Assembly: GCF_006149005.1 (NCBI RefSeq)
Contig: NZ_VBSL01000017.1
Span: 84,959 to 138,146 of the forward strand
Reading direction: 5' to 3'
Length of the DNA: 53,188 nucleotides
Origin: Larkinella sp. C7
GTDB taxonomy: Bacteria; Bacteroidota; Bacteroidia; Cytophagales; Spirosomataceae
Under the pieces are notes generated by a model. The model was not told the DNA's origin. It ran no database searches and saw only the letters and a list, made by a program, of their open reading frames with translations. Below, one piece after another: positions 7,501 through 15,486 of the stretch (position 1 is the first letter of the stretch; the number at the start of each line of letters is the position of its first letter). Both the position numbers and the translations under genes were made by a program.

Positions 7501-9019
7501 CTAGGGAAGCTCCGGCCGGGGCGGCCCAGCTAAAACTCAGGTTACTGCCGCCCGTTACCGTTGCCGACAGACTTACGGGTTGCCCGATGGTGACGCTGGC
7601 GGAAGAAGCCAGGGTTGACACGGTGATGCTAGCCGCTGGTTCGCCCTGAAACTCGTAAGCCCCGATATCGACCCGGTTTCCGTAGATGCGGGCATTCCCG
7701 GCCAGATCCGTCTGGGGCAGGGCGGTGACACTGTACGGCCCGGAAACCGCCGTGGCACTGGCCGGATCACCGGCATTGACGGCCACGGAACAGGCCGTCA
7801 GTTGGAGGTTATCCAAACTAACGAAGGGCGATGCATTGGTGGTCAGGTTGTTGGAGCCAATATAGTTGACTACCTCAGGCTCGAACAGGCAATAACTGGC
7901 CGTTGTCGTAGCATTATCATTATAAAGCGTATTGTTTCCTCCATTGTTCCAGAAGAGGCAATTGATAAGACTGGGATTGCTGACGTATATATTAAAGACA
8001 CCTCCACCTCCTCCCAGAGTAGTAGTATTTGACACAAAACTACAGTTGGTCAGGATGGGACTGGAGGTAGCATTATAAATCCCTCCCCCTCCCCAAATAG
8101 CGGTATTTGACGTAAACCGACAGTTGGTTAGGTTGGAACTGGAGTAAACTAAATAGATACCCCCTCCAAGTCTAGCCATATTTGACGTGAAGCTACAGTC
8201 GGTCAATCTGCCGCTTTCATCAGAACTCATTCCCCCTCCTGCATCAGCCCAATTGGACGTAAATCTACAGTTAGTCAGGCTGGTATTGGGGGCACTATTT
8301 GAGATACCTCCTCCCGCATTAGCAGTATTTGATGTAAAGCTACAGTTGGTTAGGCTCGGACTACTGGAGTCATCATTATTACGCAATCCCCCTCCTCCAC
8401 CATTAGCTGTGTTGAACGTAAAGCTACAGTTGGTCAGGCTGGGACTGGAGCTCGTATTTAACATTCCCCCACCCTTATTTCTGGGATCGTTCGCATTATT
8501 ATAGTTGGCATTCCCTCCCGTAATCACAAACCCGTCCAGGGTGGCCGTACTGGCAATGTTTATGTTCCATATGACGTGGAGGCTGTTGTCGGCCGGGTCG
8601 CCTACTGTGCCAATGTCGCCACTCAGGGTGGTGCTGGAAGGGGTGGTCAGGTCGATGGCGGGCCGCTCGCTGCGATTGGCTTCGGTTCCCACAAAACCGC
8701 CGTAAATGGCCACGTTGTTCTTCATGCTGAAGCTAATAGTGCGGTCGGATCCGGTGGTGGGTTTGTAGGTTCCCCCGGCTACCCAGACCTCACCGCCCGC
8801 GCTGAGCGAGTTGATGGCGCCCTGCAAATTAGACGTGGCGGTGGCCCAACTGGTGGCCGTCGCCGGATTGCCGTTGGTGCCGGTTGTCGACACAAACCGG
8901 GTGGTCGTCTGGGCGGAAACGACCAGCGAAAAACCGAGCAGGCAACCCAGTAATAAAAACCGGGTACGCAATGCTGCAACGGCATGGGTCGGGAAGAGGG
9001 AAGTAAAACGTTTCTTCAT
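4526..9019 (-). CDS. Giant secreted beta-helix protein with T9SS sorting domain
   Basis: A 1497-residue protein. Signal peptide at residues 1-36 (cleavage near VSAQ). Two homologous modules follow, about 37-550 and 551-1010. Each has an RxVSTTGTNG opening and right-handed beta-helix coils of ~25 residues (L-T-N-C-x-F-T-S-N-T-A ... GGG-I-Y-N): seven coils in module 1, five in module 2. Each ends with a DLAGN/GAYEF segment and a PKD/Ig-like domain (LSATVTGGSN). Next come an Ig-like domain (~1013-1090), a domain with RGWAWDRNKPNT (~1095-1200), a cadherin-like Ig domain (~1205-1295), a second WDRNKPNT domain (~1297-1395), and a C-terminal sorting domain (~1410-1497, ending KTVRILKGK). It should be exported by type IX secretion and held on the cell surface. 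Adhesion or glycan binding is plausible but not shown. Confidence 0.88.
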   Translation of the reverse strand: MKKRFTSLFPTHAVAALRTRFLLLGCLLGFSLVVSAQTTTRFVSTTGTNGNPATATSWATATSNLQGAINSLSAGGEVWVAGGTYKPTTGSDRTISFSMKNNVAIYGGFVGTEANRSERPAIDLTTPSSTTLSGDIGTVGDPADNSLHVIWNINIASTATLDGFVITGGNANYNNANDPRNKGGGMLNTSSSPSLTNCSFTFNTANGGGGGLRNNDDSSSPSLTNCSFTSNTANAGGGISNSAPNTSLTNCRFTSNWADAGGGMSSDESGRLTDCSFTSNMARLGGGIYLVYSSSNLTNCRFTSNTAIWGGGGIYNATSSPILTNCSFVSNTTTLGGGGGVFNIYVSNPSLINCLFWNNGGNNTLYNDNATTTASYCLFEPEVVNYIGSNNLTTNASPFVSLDNLQLTACSVAVNAGDPASATAVSGPYSVTALPQTDLAGNARIYGNRVDIGAYEFQGEPAASITVSTLASSASVTIGQPVSLSATVTGGSNLSFSWAAPAGASLGSTTTNPASATLLTSGPKAFTVTVTNLTSGCTATSSVTVTGTAVTSTTRYVSTTGTNGDPATATSWATATADLQGAINSLNAGGEVWVAGGTYKPTTGTDRNISFSMKNNVAIYGGFVGTEANRSERPAINLTTPSSTTLSGDIGTLGDPTDNSYHVISNLNINSTAILNGFVITGGNANYDNTNDDRSVGGGMANSGSSPSLINCHFTSNTAYHGGGVYNVNLSSPSLTNCSFTSNTAGSGGGMHNASASPILTNCSFTLNSASFGGGVTNNTFQSSPILTNCSFTSNTATVNGGGIYNVNSSHSSLINCIFWNNGGNKTIHNNSSGTTTARYCLFEAEVTDYTGSNNLTTTTSPFVSSDNLQLTTCSVAINAGDPASATAVSGPYSVTALPQTDLAGNPRISGNRVDMGAYEFQGEPGVITVSTLASSASVCVGQSVSLSATVTGGSNLSYSWAAPAGANLSSTTTNPVSATLLTSGPKAFTVTVTNLTSGCTATSSVTVTGDAASAPPNLTSTTVTQGAPTIILTASNCAGTLTWNGPGGSSGTGAISVLTTNPGTFVYQATCNVGGCISNAASATVVVTAPTVTGSFDGFIYGADCSSFRGWAWDRNKPNTVVSVEILVDSESKGTVLANEFRQDLKDAGKGNGIHAFRWNIPDELKDGEVHTLSAKVAGSGFTLKDGPKTIRCQNGTPPPPPNKPPVAPAMTPLTIQQGVNFTTTLPVFTDPENSTLSYALAGLPSGLTFTSSTRQISGKTEIAGNFQLTYSATDDRGATNSVSFNLTVNPAETVVTGSFEGYLDKLDCGGIRGWVWDRNKPNTPLTVEFYLEPSPGTITPLGSTLANIYRVDLKDAGKGNGVHAYNFTPPGSVTNGTKVLARVLGSTFILKGSPKEYQCNAPTRLSAESTTALEVTVLGNPVLDQVEVEIRGAEGKPLQLQLTDVNGHLIREQRVPQAAVVDHLRFPVFQQAPGVLLLRVSTPTQQKTVRILKGK
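6640..6900 (-). repeat. Coding repeats for beta-helix coils, module 2
   Basis: The element acgtaaa-ctacagttggtca recurs here about every 70-80 bp with little change (near 6639, 6719, 6797 and 6868), spelling the coil motif LTNCSFTSNTA on the minus strand. Near-identity at DNA level makes unequal recombination between coils likely. Confidence 0.8.
8030..8440 (-). repeat. Coding repeats for beta-helix coils, module 1
   Basis: The same ~75-bp coil repeat occurs here about six times, each copy centred on ctacagttggt or a close variant. The module has two more coils than the downstream module, consistent with gain or loss of whole coils. Confidence 0.8.
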
Positions 9020-9047
9020 GGTACAAGGACAGATTAAGGACGAAAAA

Positions 9048-9093
9048 TGGAAACCGCCGGAGCATCGGTTCGATGCGTGGTGGTCGGTTTTTA
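9048..9093 (-). terminator. Hairpin downstream of the intact cupin gene
   Basis: Outer arms aaaccg (9051-9056) and cggttt (9085-9090) enclose an inner perfect stem gcatcg/cgatgc (9062-9067 and 9071-9076). Read leftward from the cupin stop at 9101 it is followed by a five-T run. It is equivalent to the hairpin at 127-166. Confidence 0.5.
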
Positions 9094-9100
9094 CGGGTTG

Positions 9101-9646
9101 TCAGTCCGGCAACTTGTAGCCGAGCGTGCTGCCCACGAAGGCCAGAAACCGCATGAGCCCGTGGGGCGGGTTGGCCGACTTGATTTCTTTTTCGTGGTCC
9201 ACGAAAAGCATCGAAATCCGGATCAGGGAACCGAAGTTCTTTGGCGGCAGCGTCATTTTTCCACTGGCAATCAGGGTGTGCATCCGCCGGAAAAACCGCT
9301 CAAAACCGAGGGCGGGTTTGTGGACATTGAGGAGCCGAACCGGTTCGGGGTGTGAATTTTTGAGCGTATGCGGCACACCCGCCGGAACGGTTGCGGTTTC
9401 GCCCGGTTTGACCAGCCGCCATTGTCCGTCGATCCACACATCCAGCGTACCTTCCAGCACCTGATAGCTTTCCTCGGCCTGGGGGTGAATGTGCTGCGGA
9501 GGCCCCTCAAAACCCGGCACCAGCACATTGATGACTTCAAAAAAAGCACCGTTGGTCTCTTTCGTGTCTTTGGTAATTTGCCACCACATGCCGGCGGCTG
9601 GAAAATCCAGAATTCGATCCGAATCCGTTTTGTCTAACTCTTTCAT
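9101..9646 (-). CDS. Cupin-domain protein
   Basis: A 181-residue cytoplasmic protein with one cupin barrel: QHIHPQAEESYQVLEG (H52, H54 and E58/E59 as metal ligands), then PGETATVPAGVPHTLKN (H93). A ~70-residue C-terminal extension (LIRISMLFVDHEKEIK...GYKLPD) follows the barrel. This is the common family of small cupins near quercetinase or sugar-isomerase-like proteins; the substrate is unknown. The gene sits 82 bp upstream of the T9SS protein gene and reads the same way, but a hairpin lies between, so co-transcription is doubtful. A truncated copy of its last ~50 codons is at 175-330. Confidence 0.82.
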   Translation of the reverse strand: MKELDKTDSDRILDFPAAGMWWQITKDTKETNGAFFEVINVLVPGFEGPPQHIHPQAEESYQVLEGTLDVWIDGQWRLVKPGETATVPAGVPHTLKNSHPEPVRLLNVHKPALGFERFFRRMHTLIASGKMTLPPKNFGSLIRISMLFVDHEKEIKSANPPHGLMRFLAFVGSTLGYKLPD

Positions 9647-9761
9647 GGTCGCTGTTTTAAATAAGGGCAGGAGCCACCTGCCGGTGGAAAATGCAGTTTC
9701 CAGTGACCGGTTTTTGGGCCCTGGTTAGCGACACAAGGATACGGAAGCGAGGTGTGTAGGG

Positions 9762-9795
9762 AGGTGGACTATTGTCCGAAAAGGTGGACTATTGT
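9762..9795. repeat. 14-bp tandem direct repeat
   Basis: The sequence aggtggactattgt occurs at 9762-9775 and again at 9782-9795, a 20-bp period, directly after the stop codon of the hybrid sensor gene. Two helical turns of spacing could suit a dimeric DNA-binding protein for the region upstream of the cupin gene. It could also be a chance local duplication. Confidence 0.5.
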
Positions 9796-12700
9796 TTAAT
9801 GCTGGCCCGAAAGGCGAAAAGTAGCGGGCGAAATGCCGTATTCGTCGGAAAATACCCGGCTGAAATACTTGGGGTCTTCAAAACCGACGGCGTAAGCCAC
9901 TTCCGAAATATTCAGATCCGAAGCAACCAGCAGCTCTTTGGCTTTGCCCAGCCGAAGCGCCCGAATATACCGGGTCGTGGACATGCCGGTGAGGGCAACC
10001 AGCTTGAGGTGAAGCGTGGAGCGACTCATGCGCATCCGCTGGCAAATGGCCTCAATCGAAAAATCGGGATTGTCCAGCTGCGCTTCCAGCGCCGTCCGCA
10101 GCTTCAGCAGAAAAAGACTTTCCTGTGGATCGGCTTCTTCAGCAACCGCCGGATCGTGAGAGCCGGTTTTTAGCGCCAGCTGGCTGTAATGGGCTTGCAG
10201 GACGCGCCGGGCCTGCAGCCGGTTCTCCAGCACCACCCGCAATTCTTCCCGCTGAAAGGGTTTGGTCAGGTAGGCATCCGCGCCCCGCCGGAGTCCGCTG
10301 ATGCGGTCGCTGGCTGCGGCTTTGGCGGTCAGTAATACGATGGGAATGTGACTGGTGCGCGGATCGTTCTTCAATTCATCACACAGTTGAAAACCGTCCT
10401 TCTGCGGCATCATGACGTCGCTCAAAATCAGGTCCGGTATGGTTGAAAACGCCAGATCAATACCGGTTTGGCCGTTTTCGCCCCGGAGAATCCGGTACTC
10501 GTTCCCAAGGCAGGATTGGATGTACGTGGCGACATCGTCGTTATCTTCCACCAGCAGCAGCAGCGGTTTTTCACCGCCAACGGGAGCCTCCACTTCGGTT
10601 GCGACCCGGTTTTGCGGGCTGATCAGAACAAGGCCGGTTGGCACAACGTCGGCTAACGGGGCCTTTTGGGTGCGGGGGAAACTGACCACAAACTCGGCAC
10701 CCTCACCGGGTGAACTCCGCACCGCCAGCCCACCGTTCATCAGCAAAACCAGTTCGCGCACCAGCGATAGCCCGATACCAGTTCCGCCGGTTTCAGAAAC
10801 CGGACGGGTGGAAACCTGAAAAAACCGGTCGAAAATGTGGCGCAAACGGTCGGGTTCGATGCCCGGCCCGGTGTCGCGCACCCGGATCGAAAACCAGGGT
10901 TCATCACGGTGTTTGGTGGGAGAAATGTCCTCGTAAAAACCCTCGCCCGGCGGATTCCAGTTGACGTGGGTGGACAGGTGGAAATACACGTCACCCCCCA
11001 CGGGCGTAAATTTCAGGGCATTCGTTAACAGATTTGAAAGAATGTCCTGCAGTTTATCCTGATCGAAATCCGTTTCGCAGGTTTCTGCATCCGTGTAAAA
11101 ATGGAGTTGAATGGCTTTCCGGTCCGCCATCGACTGAAACGATTCGGCGAGGTACCGACTGAAACGAACCAGATCCGACCGAACGAGCTGGAGTTGCATT
11201 TCGCCCGCTTCGAGTTTTGACAGATCCAGAATCTGATTGATCAGGCGCAGCAGGTTGCTCCCGTTGCGTTCGATCAGGTCGGATGCCTGTCGAATCCGGT
11301 TGGAGGGGTCATCCCGTTTCAGTTCCGACGACATGCCCAGAATAACCGTCAGCGGGGTGCGGAATTCGTGGGAAATATTGGCAAAAAACCGGGATTTGGT
11401 TTCGTTAAGCCGCTGCAGCACCTGCGCCTGTTGGGCAATGATTTCCTTGTCGTCCTGAATTTGGGCGGTGGCCTGTCGGATCTCGGTTTGCAGTCGTTTC
11501 TGTTCCTGCTGGTGGTTCCAGATGCGCCAGCGGAGCCAGCCCCAGATCCCGCCAATCAGCAGCAAAACCGTCAGGACAATAAACCAGATTTGCAGGTAAA
11601 AAGGTCGGCGAACTTCGACCTGAATCGTCAGCGTATTGGCCGACCATTGCCCGTTAGCAGCCTGTCCCTTAATCAATAATTGATGGGTACCGTAAGGCAG
11701 ATTACTCAGCCGCAGGGAAGACTCGGTTTGAAACGTCCAGTCCTGATCCAGGCCCTTAAACTGATAGGCATAGACGTTTTTTTCGGCGTCGGTAAAATTC
11801 AGCAGCGCAAAATCAAGGACACTCGTTCGGTCATCCGGTTGTAAAACAATTTCGTTGGTTTTCACTAATTCCCCGGTTTTGTCGATCAGTTTATCGGACG
11901 GACTATCAAACTGACGAAACGAAATAATCCGCATCGGTAGCGGAATGGGCGGTTTTTCGGCTTCAAAATTCTGGGGATCAAAAGCGGTAATCCCGTTGAG
12001 GCCACCGAAATAAATCCGTCCGGTTTTATCCTGAAAATGCGAAATCCGGTTGAATTCGTTGTGCGTAATGCCATCCTGCACAAAATACGTCCGGGTGGTC
12101 AGCCGAACCGGATCGAACCGCATAATCCCGTAGTCGCTGCTCATCCACAGATTGCCCCGGCGGTCCGGGTAAACCGCGTAAATATTATCATTCGATAAGC
12201 CTTCCGAACGTCGGAACTGACGAAAGTGGTTTTGGGGGCGATCCCAGCGGATCAGGCCGGAGTTGGCCGTTGCCAGCCAGTAAATGCCTTTCGCATCCTG
12301 GTAGAAATGCTGAAAATTGTCGGCGGGCAGGTAAAAAACGCCTTTGCCACCACGCCAGTAACGGGCCGTGACGCCTTCGGTAGAATCAATTGCATACAAA
12401 CCCGAATTGGCGCAAATCCAGAGGGTGCCCTGCCGGTCGGGAGCGATGTGGAGCACATGAGCCTGAGCGAGTTCCGGAAATTGATGATAGGCCGTAAATG
12501 GTTTTGACTGCCCGGTTTGGGTATCCACCCACCGAAGGCCGGTTGACGTTCCGACCAGCCAGGACGCCGGGGTAATCGGATGGAGAGCCCAGATAAAGGA
12601 CGCATCGGGCAACTGGATAGTGGAAGAACTGCGCGATTGGGAATTATACTGAACCAGTTGATTCCCGTTTCCGGCGTAGATTTTCCCCTGCCCATCCGAG

Positions 12701-13941
12701 GCTAAACCGTACGCAAAAACCGTGTTCCCGTACAACTTTTTGGGTAAACTGCCCGCTTTCGGAACCGCAAAGAGACCCCGTTTTTCCAGATTAGCGAAGA
12801 CCTGATCGCCCAGCACGGTGATGCCCCGGGTTGCTACTTGCTGGGCTTTATTATTTTCCTGATAAAAGAATCGTTGAAAGGGGTTTTTCGTCAACTTGAC
12901 CTGATAAACCCCAAAACTGGTTCCCAACCAGAATTGCCCATTCTGATCGCGATAAAAATCCCGATTTTCAATGATTTCGCCGGATGTTTGTCCGGCAATG
13001 GTGAGTAACGTTCGGTTGGTTGAATCCCGTAAACTGATGCCATCCCAGACCAAACCGGTTTGATCAAAGGGATAGCAAACGGGGCCTTTATACCGTTTCA
13101 TCGATTCGAGCAAAGCCGGTGACCACTCCCGCCGATGCCCCGATTCGTCGACGCTAAAAAACCGGTGACGCTGTTTTTGGGCCGGATTATAAACCGTGTA
13201 GAAGAATTCAATCCCGGCGTTACGCTTCCCCCAACACCAGCTGACGACGTCTTTTCCATGCGAAAACTGATGGACAATACGTCCATCGGCGGTGAGTTCC
13301 ACGATGCGGTTTTCATCCGCAATGGCCCAGACGGTGTTGTGGGCGGTGGCCCGAAAGGTGCCGAGCGTCTTAAACTGCGGAAGCGAAACCACCCGCAGAC
13401 CCGACGTCGGGTGGTACGAGAGGAGCGCAGCGGGCTGGTAATTTGTTAAGTAGATGGTCCCGTTGTCACTATTCAATAAGCCCTGAAGATCCGTAAATGA
13501 ATCGGGAAGTTTTTGCTTTTCAAACCGTTTCTGAAAGGCTATTGCCTGACTTGTCAGCGGGTTAAATACCGCAATGTTGGTTTGGCTTTTGGGACCCATG
13601 AGCCACAAATTCCCGTCGGCATCCCGGGCAATCGACTGGATATCATCAAAATCAAGGCCGTTGTGGTCTTTCGTAAATGTGGTGAAGGTTTTGCCATCGA
13701 AGCGGTTGAGCCCGAACTTGGTTCCGAACCACATAAATCCCTGTTTGTCCTGAAGAATGGCATTCACCTCGCGGTGCGACAGGCCATTTTCCGGCCCGTA
13801 GTGTTTCACCGAGGCCGCGAACTGCTGGGCGTTTGCCAGCGTAAAAAAACAAAGAATCAGGCCTGTCAGAAGACTCGCGGTTTTCAAGGTGGGTTTTGTC
13901 AAAGCCCGGAAAGAGAAAACAAATTTATAACTGAAAATCAA
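9796..13941 (-). CDS. Hybrid two-component sensor/regulator (HTCS), one-protein signalling system
   Basis: A 1381-residue single-chain system. Signal peptide at residues 1-39 (LANAQ). A periplasmic beta-propeller of Reg_prop repeats follows (HYGPENGLSHREVNAILQDKQGF-type units, about 45-670). Then a Y_Y_Y domain (~690-785), a membrane helix (~790-812), a HisKA H box NISHEFRTP with H858, and an ATPase domain with DTGPGI and GTGIGLS. A receiver domain follows with phospho-acceptor D1175 (LILSDVMMP), and a C-terminal AraC helix-turn-helix (~1285-1378, ISPATF). Such proteins usually sense an oligosaccharide and switch on neighbouring polysaccharide-use genes. No SusC/SusD pair adjoins it here, so its target may be the cupin, the surface protein or a distant locus. 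Confidence 0.95.
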   Translation of the reverse strand: MIFSYKFVFSFRALTKPTLKTASLLTGLILCFFTLANAQQFAASVKHYGPENGLSHREVNAILQDKQGFMWFGTKFGLNRFDGKTFTTFTKDHNGLDFDDIQSIARDADGNLWLMGPKSQTNIAVFNPLTSQAIAFQKRFEKQKLPDSFTDLQGLLNSDNGTIYLTNYQPAALLSYHPTSGLRVVSLPQFKTLGTFRATAHNTVWAIADENRIVELTADGRIVHQFSHGKDVVSWCWGKRNAGIEFFYTVYNPAQKQRHRFFSVDESGHRREWSPALLESMKRYKGPVCYPFDQTGLVWDGISLRDSTNRTLLTIAGQTSGEIIENRDFYRDQNGQFWLGTSFGVYQVKLTKNPFQRFFYQENNKAQQVATRGITVLGDQVFANLEKRGLFAVPKAGSLPKKLYGNTVFAYGLASDGQGKIYAGNGNQLVQYNSQSRSSSTIQLPDASFIWALHPITPASWLVGTSTGLRWVDTQTGQSKPFTAYHQFPELAQAHVLHIAPDRQGTLWICANSGLYAIDSTEGVTARYWRGGKGVFYLPADNFQHFYQDAKGIYWLATANSGLIRWDRPQNHFRQFRRSEGLSNDNIYAVYPDRRGNLWMSSDYGIMRFDPVRLTTRTYFVQDGITHNEFNRISHFQDKTGRIYFGGLNGITAFDPQNFEAEKPPIPLPMRIISFRQFDSPSDKLIDKTGELVKTNEIVLQPDDRTSVLDFALLNFTDAEKNVYAYQFKGLDQDWTFQTESSLRLSNLPYGTHQLLIKGQAANGQWSANTLTIQVEVRRPFYLQIWFIVLTVLLLIGGIWGWLRWRIWNHQQEQKRLQTEIRQATAQIQDDKEIIAQQAQVLQRLNETKSRFFANISHEFRTPLTVILGMSSELKRDDPSNRIRQASDLIERNGSNLLRLINQILDLSKLEAGEMQLQLVRSDLVRFSRYLAESFQSMADRKAIQLHFYTDAETCETDFDQDKLQDILSNLLTNALKFTPVGGDVYFHLSTHVNWNPPGEGFYEDISPTKHRDEPWFSIRVRDTGPGIEPDRLRHIFDRFFQVSTRPVSETGGTGIGLSLVRELVLLMNGGLAVRSSPGEGAEFVVSFPRTQKAPLADVVPTGLVLISPQNRVATEVEAPVGGEKPLLLLVEDNDDVATYIQSCLGNEYRILRGENGQTGIDLAFSTIPDLILSDVMMPQKDGFQLCDELKNDPRTSHIPIVLLTAKAAASDRISGLRRGADAYLTKPFQREELRVVLENRLQARRVLQAHYSQLALKTGSHDPAVAEEADPQESLFLLKLRTALEAQLDNPDFSIEAICQRMRMSRSTLHLKLVALTGMSTTRYIRALRLGKAKELLVASDLNISEVAYAVGFEDPKYFSRVFSDEYGISPATFRLSGQH

Positions 13942-14001
13942 TCGGAGCGGTGTCCTGATCGTTAAATGTACTTTTTAATTAAATGAAGAGGTTTTGGGGG
14001 G

Positions 14002-14105
14002 AATAATAATAATAAATAATAAATGTAGAATGATGAATGTAAAAGTGGCCTGACGCGCCTGGAACACTTTTACATTTATCATTCTACATTTATCATTTAT
14101 TATTA
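14002..14105. repeat. Heptad-repeat hairpin, family A copy 1
   Basis: Arms 14015-14047 and 14065-14097 pair over 33 bp with two mismatches, extended by AT-rich sequence. The right arm has five 7-nt units ending in CATT or TATT. The 17-nt apex is GC-rich (contains tgacgcgc). It lies just past the stop of the thioredoxin-fold gene and upstream of the hybrid sensor gene. Confidence 0.8.
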
Positions 14106-14117
14106 AAACACCGCTTC

Positions 14118-15254
14118 TCAATAATACCGCCCGATCAGCCGGTTTTCCACAATCTTCCGTTTCATTTCCAGCGGATCGATCTGCCCCTGTTTGCTGTAGA
14201 CGATCTTGCCGCCCGGTTCTACCAGAATGGTATAGGGGAGTGCGCCCTGCCAGTTGGGATCGATGGCTTCGATCAGCGCGTATTTGTCGTCCGAACTGAA
14301 CAGGTAGTTCTGGTTGGAAGCCTCTTTCTTCTTTAGAAATTCGAGGGCTTTAGCTTTTTTGTCGGGCTTGTCGGCCGAAACCGTCACGAGCTCGAAATCC
14401 CGCTCGCGGTACATCCGGTCGATGGTGATGAACTCCGGAAATTCCTGCACACACGGTCCGCACCAGGTCGCCCAGACGTTGATCAGCCGCAATTTGTCGG
14501 AATCATTTTTGATCAGTTTTTTCAGACCGGCTACGTCCACATCGGTCAGAGAAACTGGTCGCCTGGCCCACTCGGTCTGCTGTTTCCTGATGTAATCGCT
14601 CTTTTCGATCCATTTGACCGAGCAGCCGAAGGTTTTGGTGGTGGCCATCGGCACCTTCTGTCCGGCCAATACCGCATCCAGCGCTGCCCGGGCGTCTTCG
14701 GCATTGGCCGATCCCGGTTTTTCTTTCGCATCGAACCGCCCGGCGTACTGAAGCTTGCGGTCTTTGTCGAAAATGAAAACGTGGGGTGTCGCCACCGGGC
14801 CGTATTTCTCCGACGTGGTTTGCGTGTCACCGTCGTAGAGATACGGGAAATTATAGCCCTTTGCTTTGGCGCGGACCTTCATCTCGGCAAAACTGTCACT
14901 CAGATCGGTGTAGCCCAGTTCGGCCAGGCTCACGGTGGCCGGGCTGTTGGGCGAAATCACGACGAAGTTTACCTTCTTCGGTTTATAGTCGTTCACCAAC
15001 TGAATCAGGCGGTCTTCATAAGCCTGTGCGGTGGGGCAGTGGTTGCAACTGAACACGATGACCAGCGCGGGCGAACCGGCAAAACTCTTCAGGCTGTACT
15101 GTTTTCCGTCGACGCCGGGCAGCGAAAAATCCGGGGCCGAAGCGCCAATTTCCAGGGTTTTGTGATCCGCTTTCGGCATAAAAGCCAGCGTGCTGATCAG
15201 GACGATCAGTCCGGACAGTCGGCACAATCTTCTGATTAAGGAGTTGGTAATCAT
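14118..15254 (-). CDS. Fused double thioredoxin-fold protein (redoxin + TlpA-like)
   Basis: A 378-residue exported or membrane-anchored protein with an N-terminal hydrophobic signal (LIVLISTLAFM). Domain 1 (~35-200) is peroxiredoxin/AhpC-like with FSCNHCPTAQAYE, a CxxC pair at C70/C73. Domain 2 (~245-378) is TlpA-like with NVWATWCGPCVQEFPEF, a classic CxxC at C265/C268. Each fold is common, often as separate proteins; here both redox centres lie on one chain, probably in the periplasm. This suggests disulfide exchange or metallo-cofactor protein maturation. It is divergent from the LytS-type kinase gene across a ~230-bp region. The specific partner is not identifiable. Confidence 0.85.
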   Translation of the reverse strand: MITNSLIRRLCRLSGLIVLISTLAFMPKADHKTLEIGASAPDFSLPGVDGKQYSLKSFAGSPALVIVFSCNHCPTAQAYEDRLIQLVNDYKPKKVNFVVISPNSPATVSLAELGYTDLSDSFAEMKVRAKAKGYNFPYLYDGDTQTTSEKYGPVATPHVFIFDKDRKLQYAGRFDAKEKPGSANAEDARAALDAVLAGQKVPMATTKTFGCSVKWIEKSDYIRKQQTEWARRPVSLTDVDVAGLKKLIKNDSDKLRLINVWATWCGPCVQEFPEFITIDRMYRERDFELVTVSADKPDKKAKALEFLKKKEASNQNYLFSSDDKYALIEAIDPNWQGALPYTILVEPGGKIVYSKQGQIDPLEMKRKIVENRLIGRYY

Positions 15255-15486
15255 AGGAATAGTTTATGTTGTGTAGGAATACTCTACTTTTACCTGAAAA
15301 TAATGAAATAAAACCGTACGGGAAAAATCCATACCGAAATCTGACGGTCTGTGGGCTAAAAATGCGGATTCAACCGACTATCTTTTGAAACAGATTGCCG
15401 GTAAACTACTTTTAGCAAACGGTTTAACGCCTTCGGATCCGGCGGATAAGCAACGAGAACAACCCGATTCCGTGAACAAAGTGACC

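Noticed and set aside
6640-8440. Regularly spaced repeats that could be taken for a CRISPR array
   Set aside because: The repeats are in frame and spell the beta-helix coil motif. Spacing is ~75 bp, and the spaces between them are coding.
4478-8953. Long open frames on the plus strand over the T9SS protein
   Set aside because: They are antisense to a clearly coding gene with signal peptide and sorting domain. They have no recognisable domains and reflect its biased codon use.
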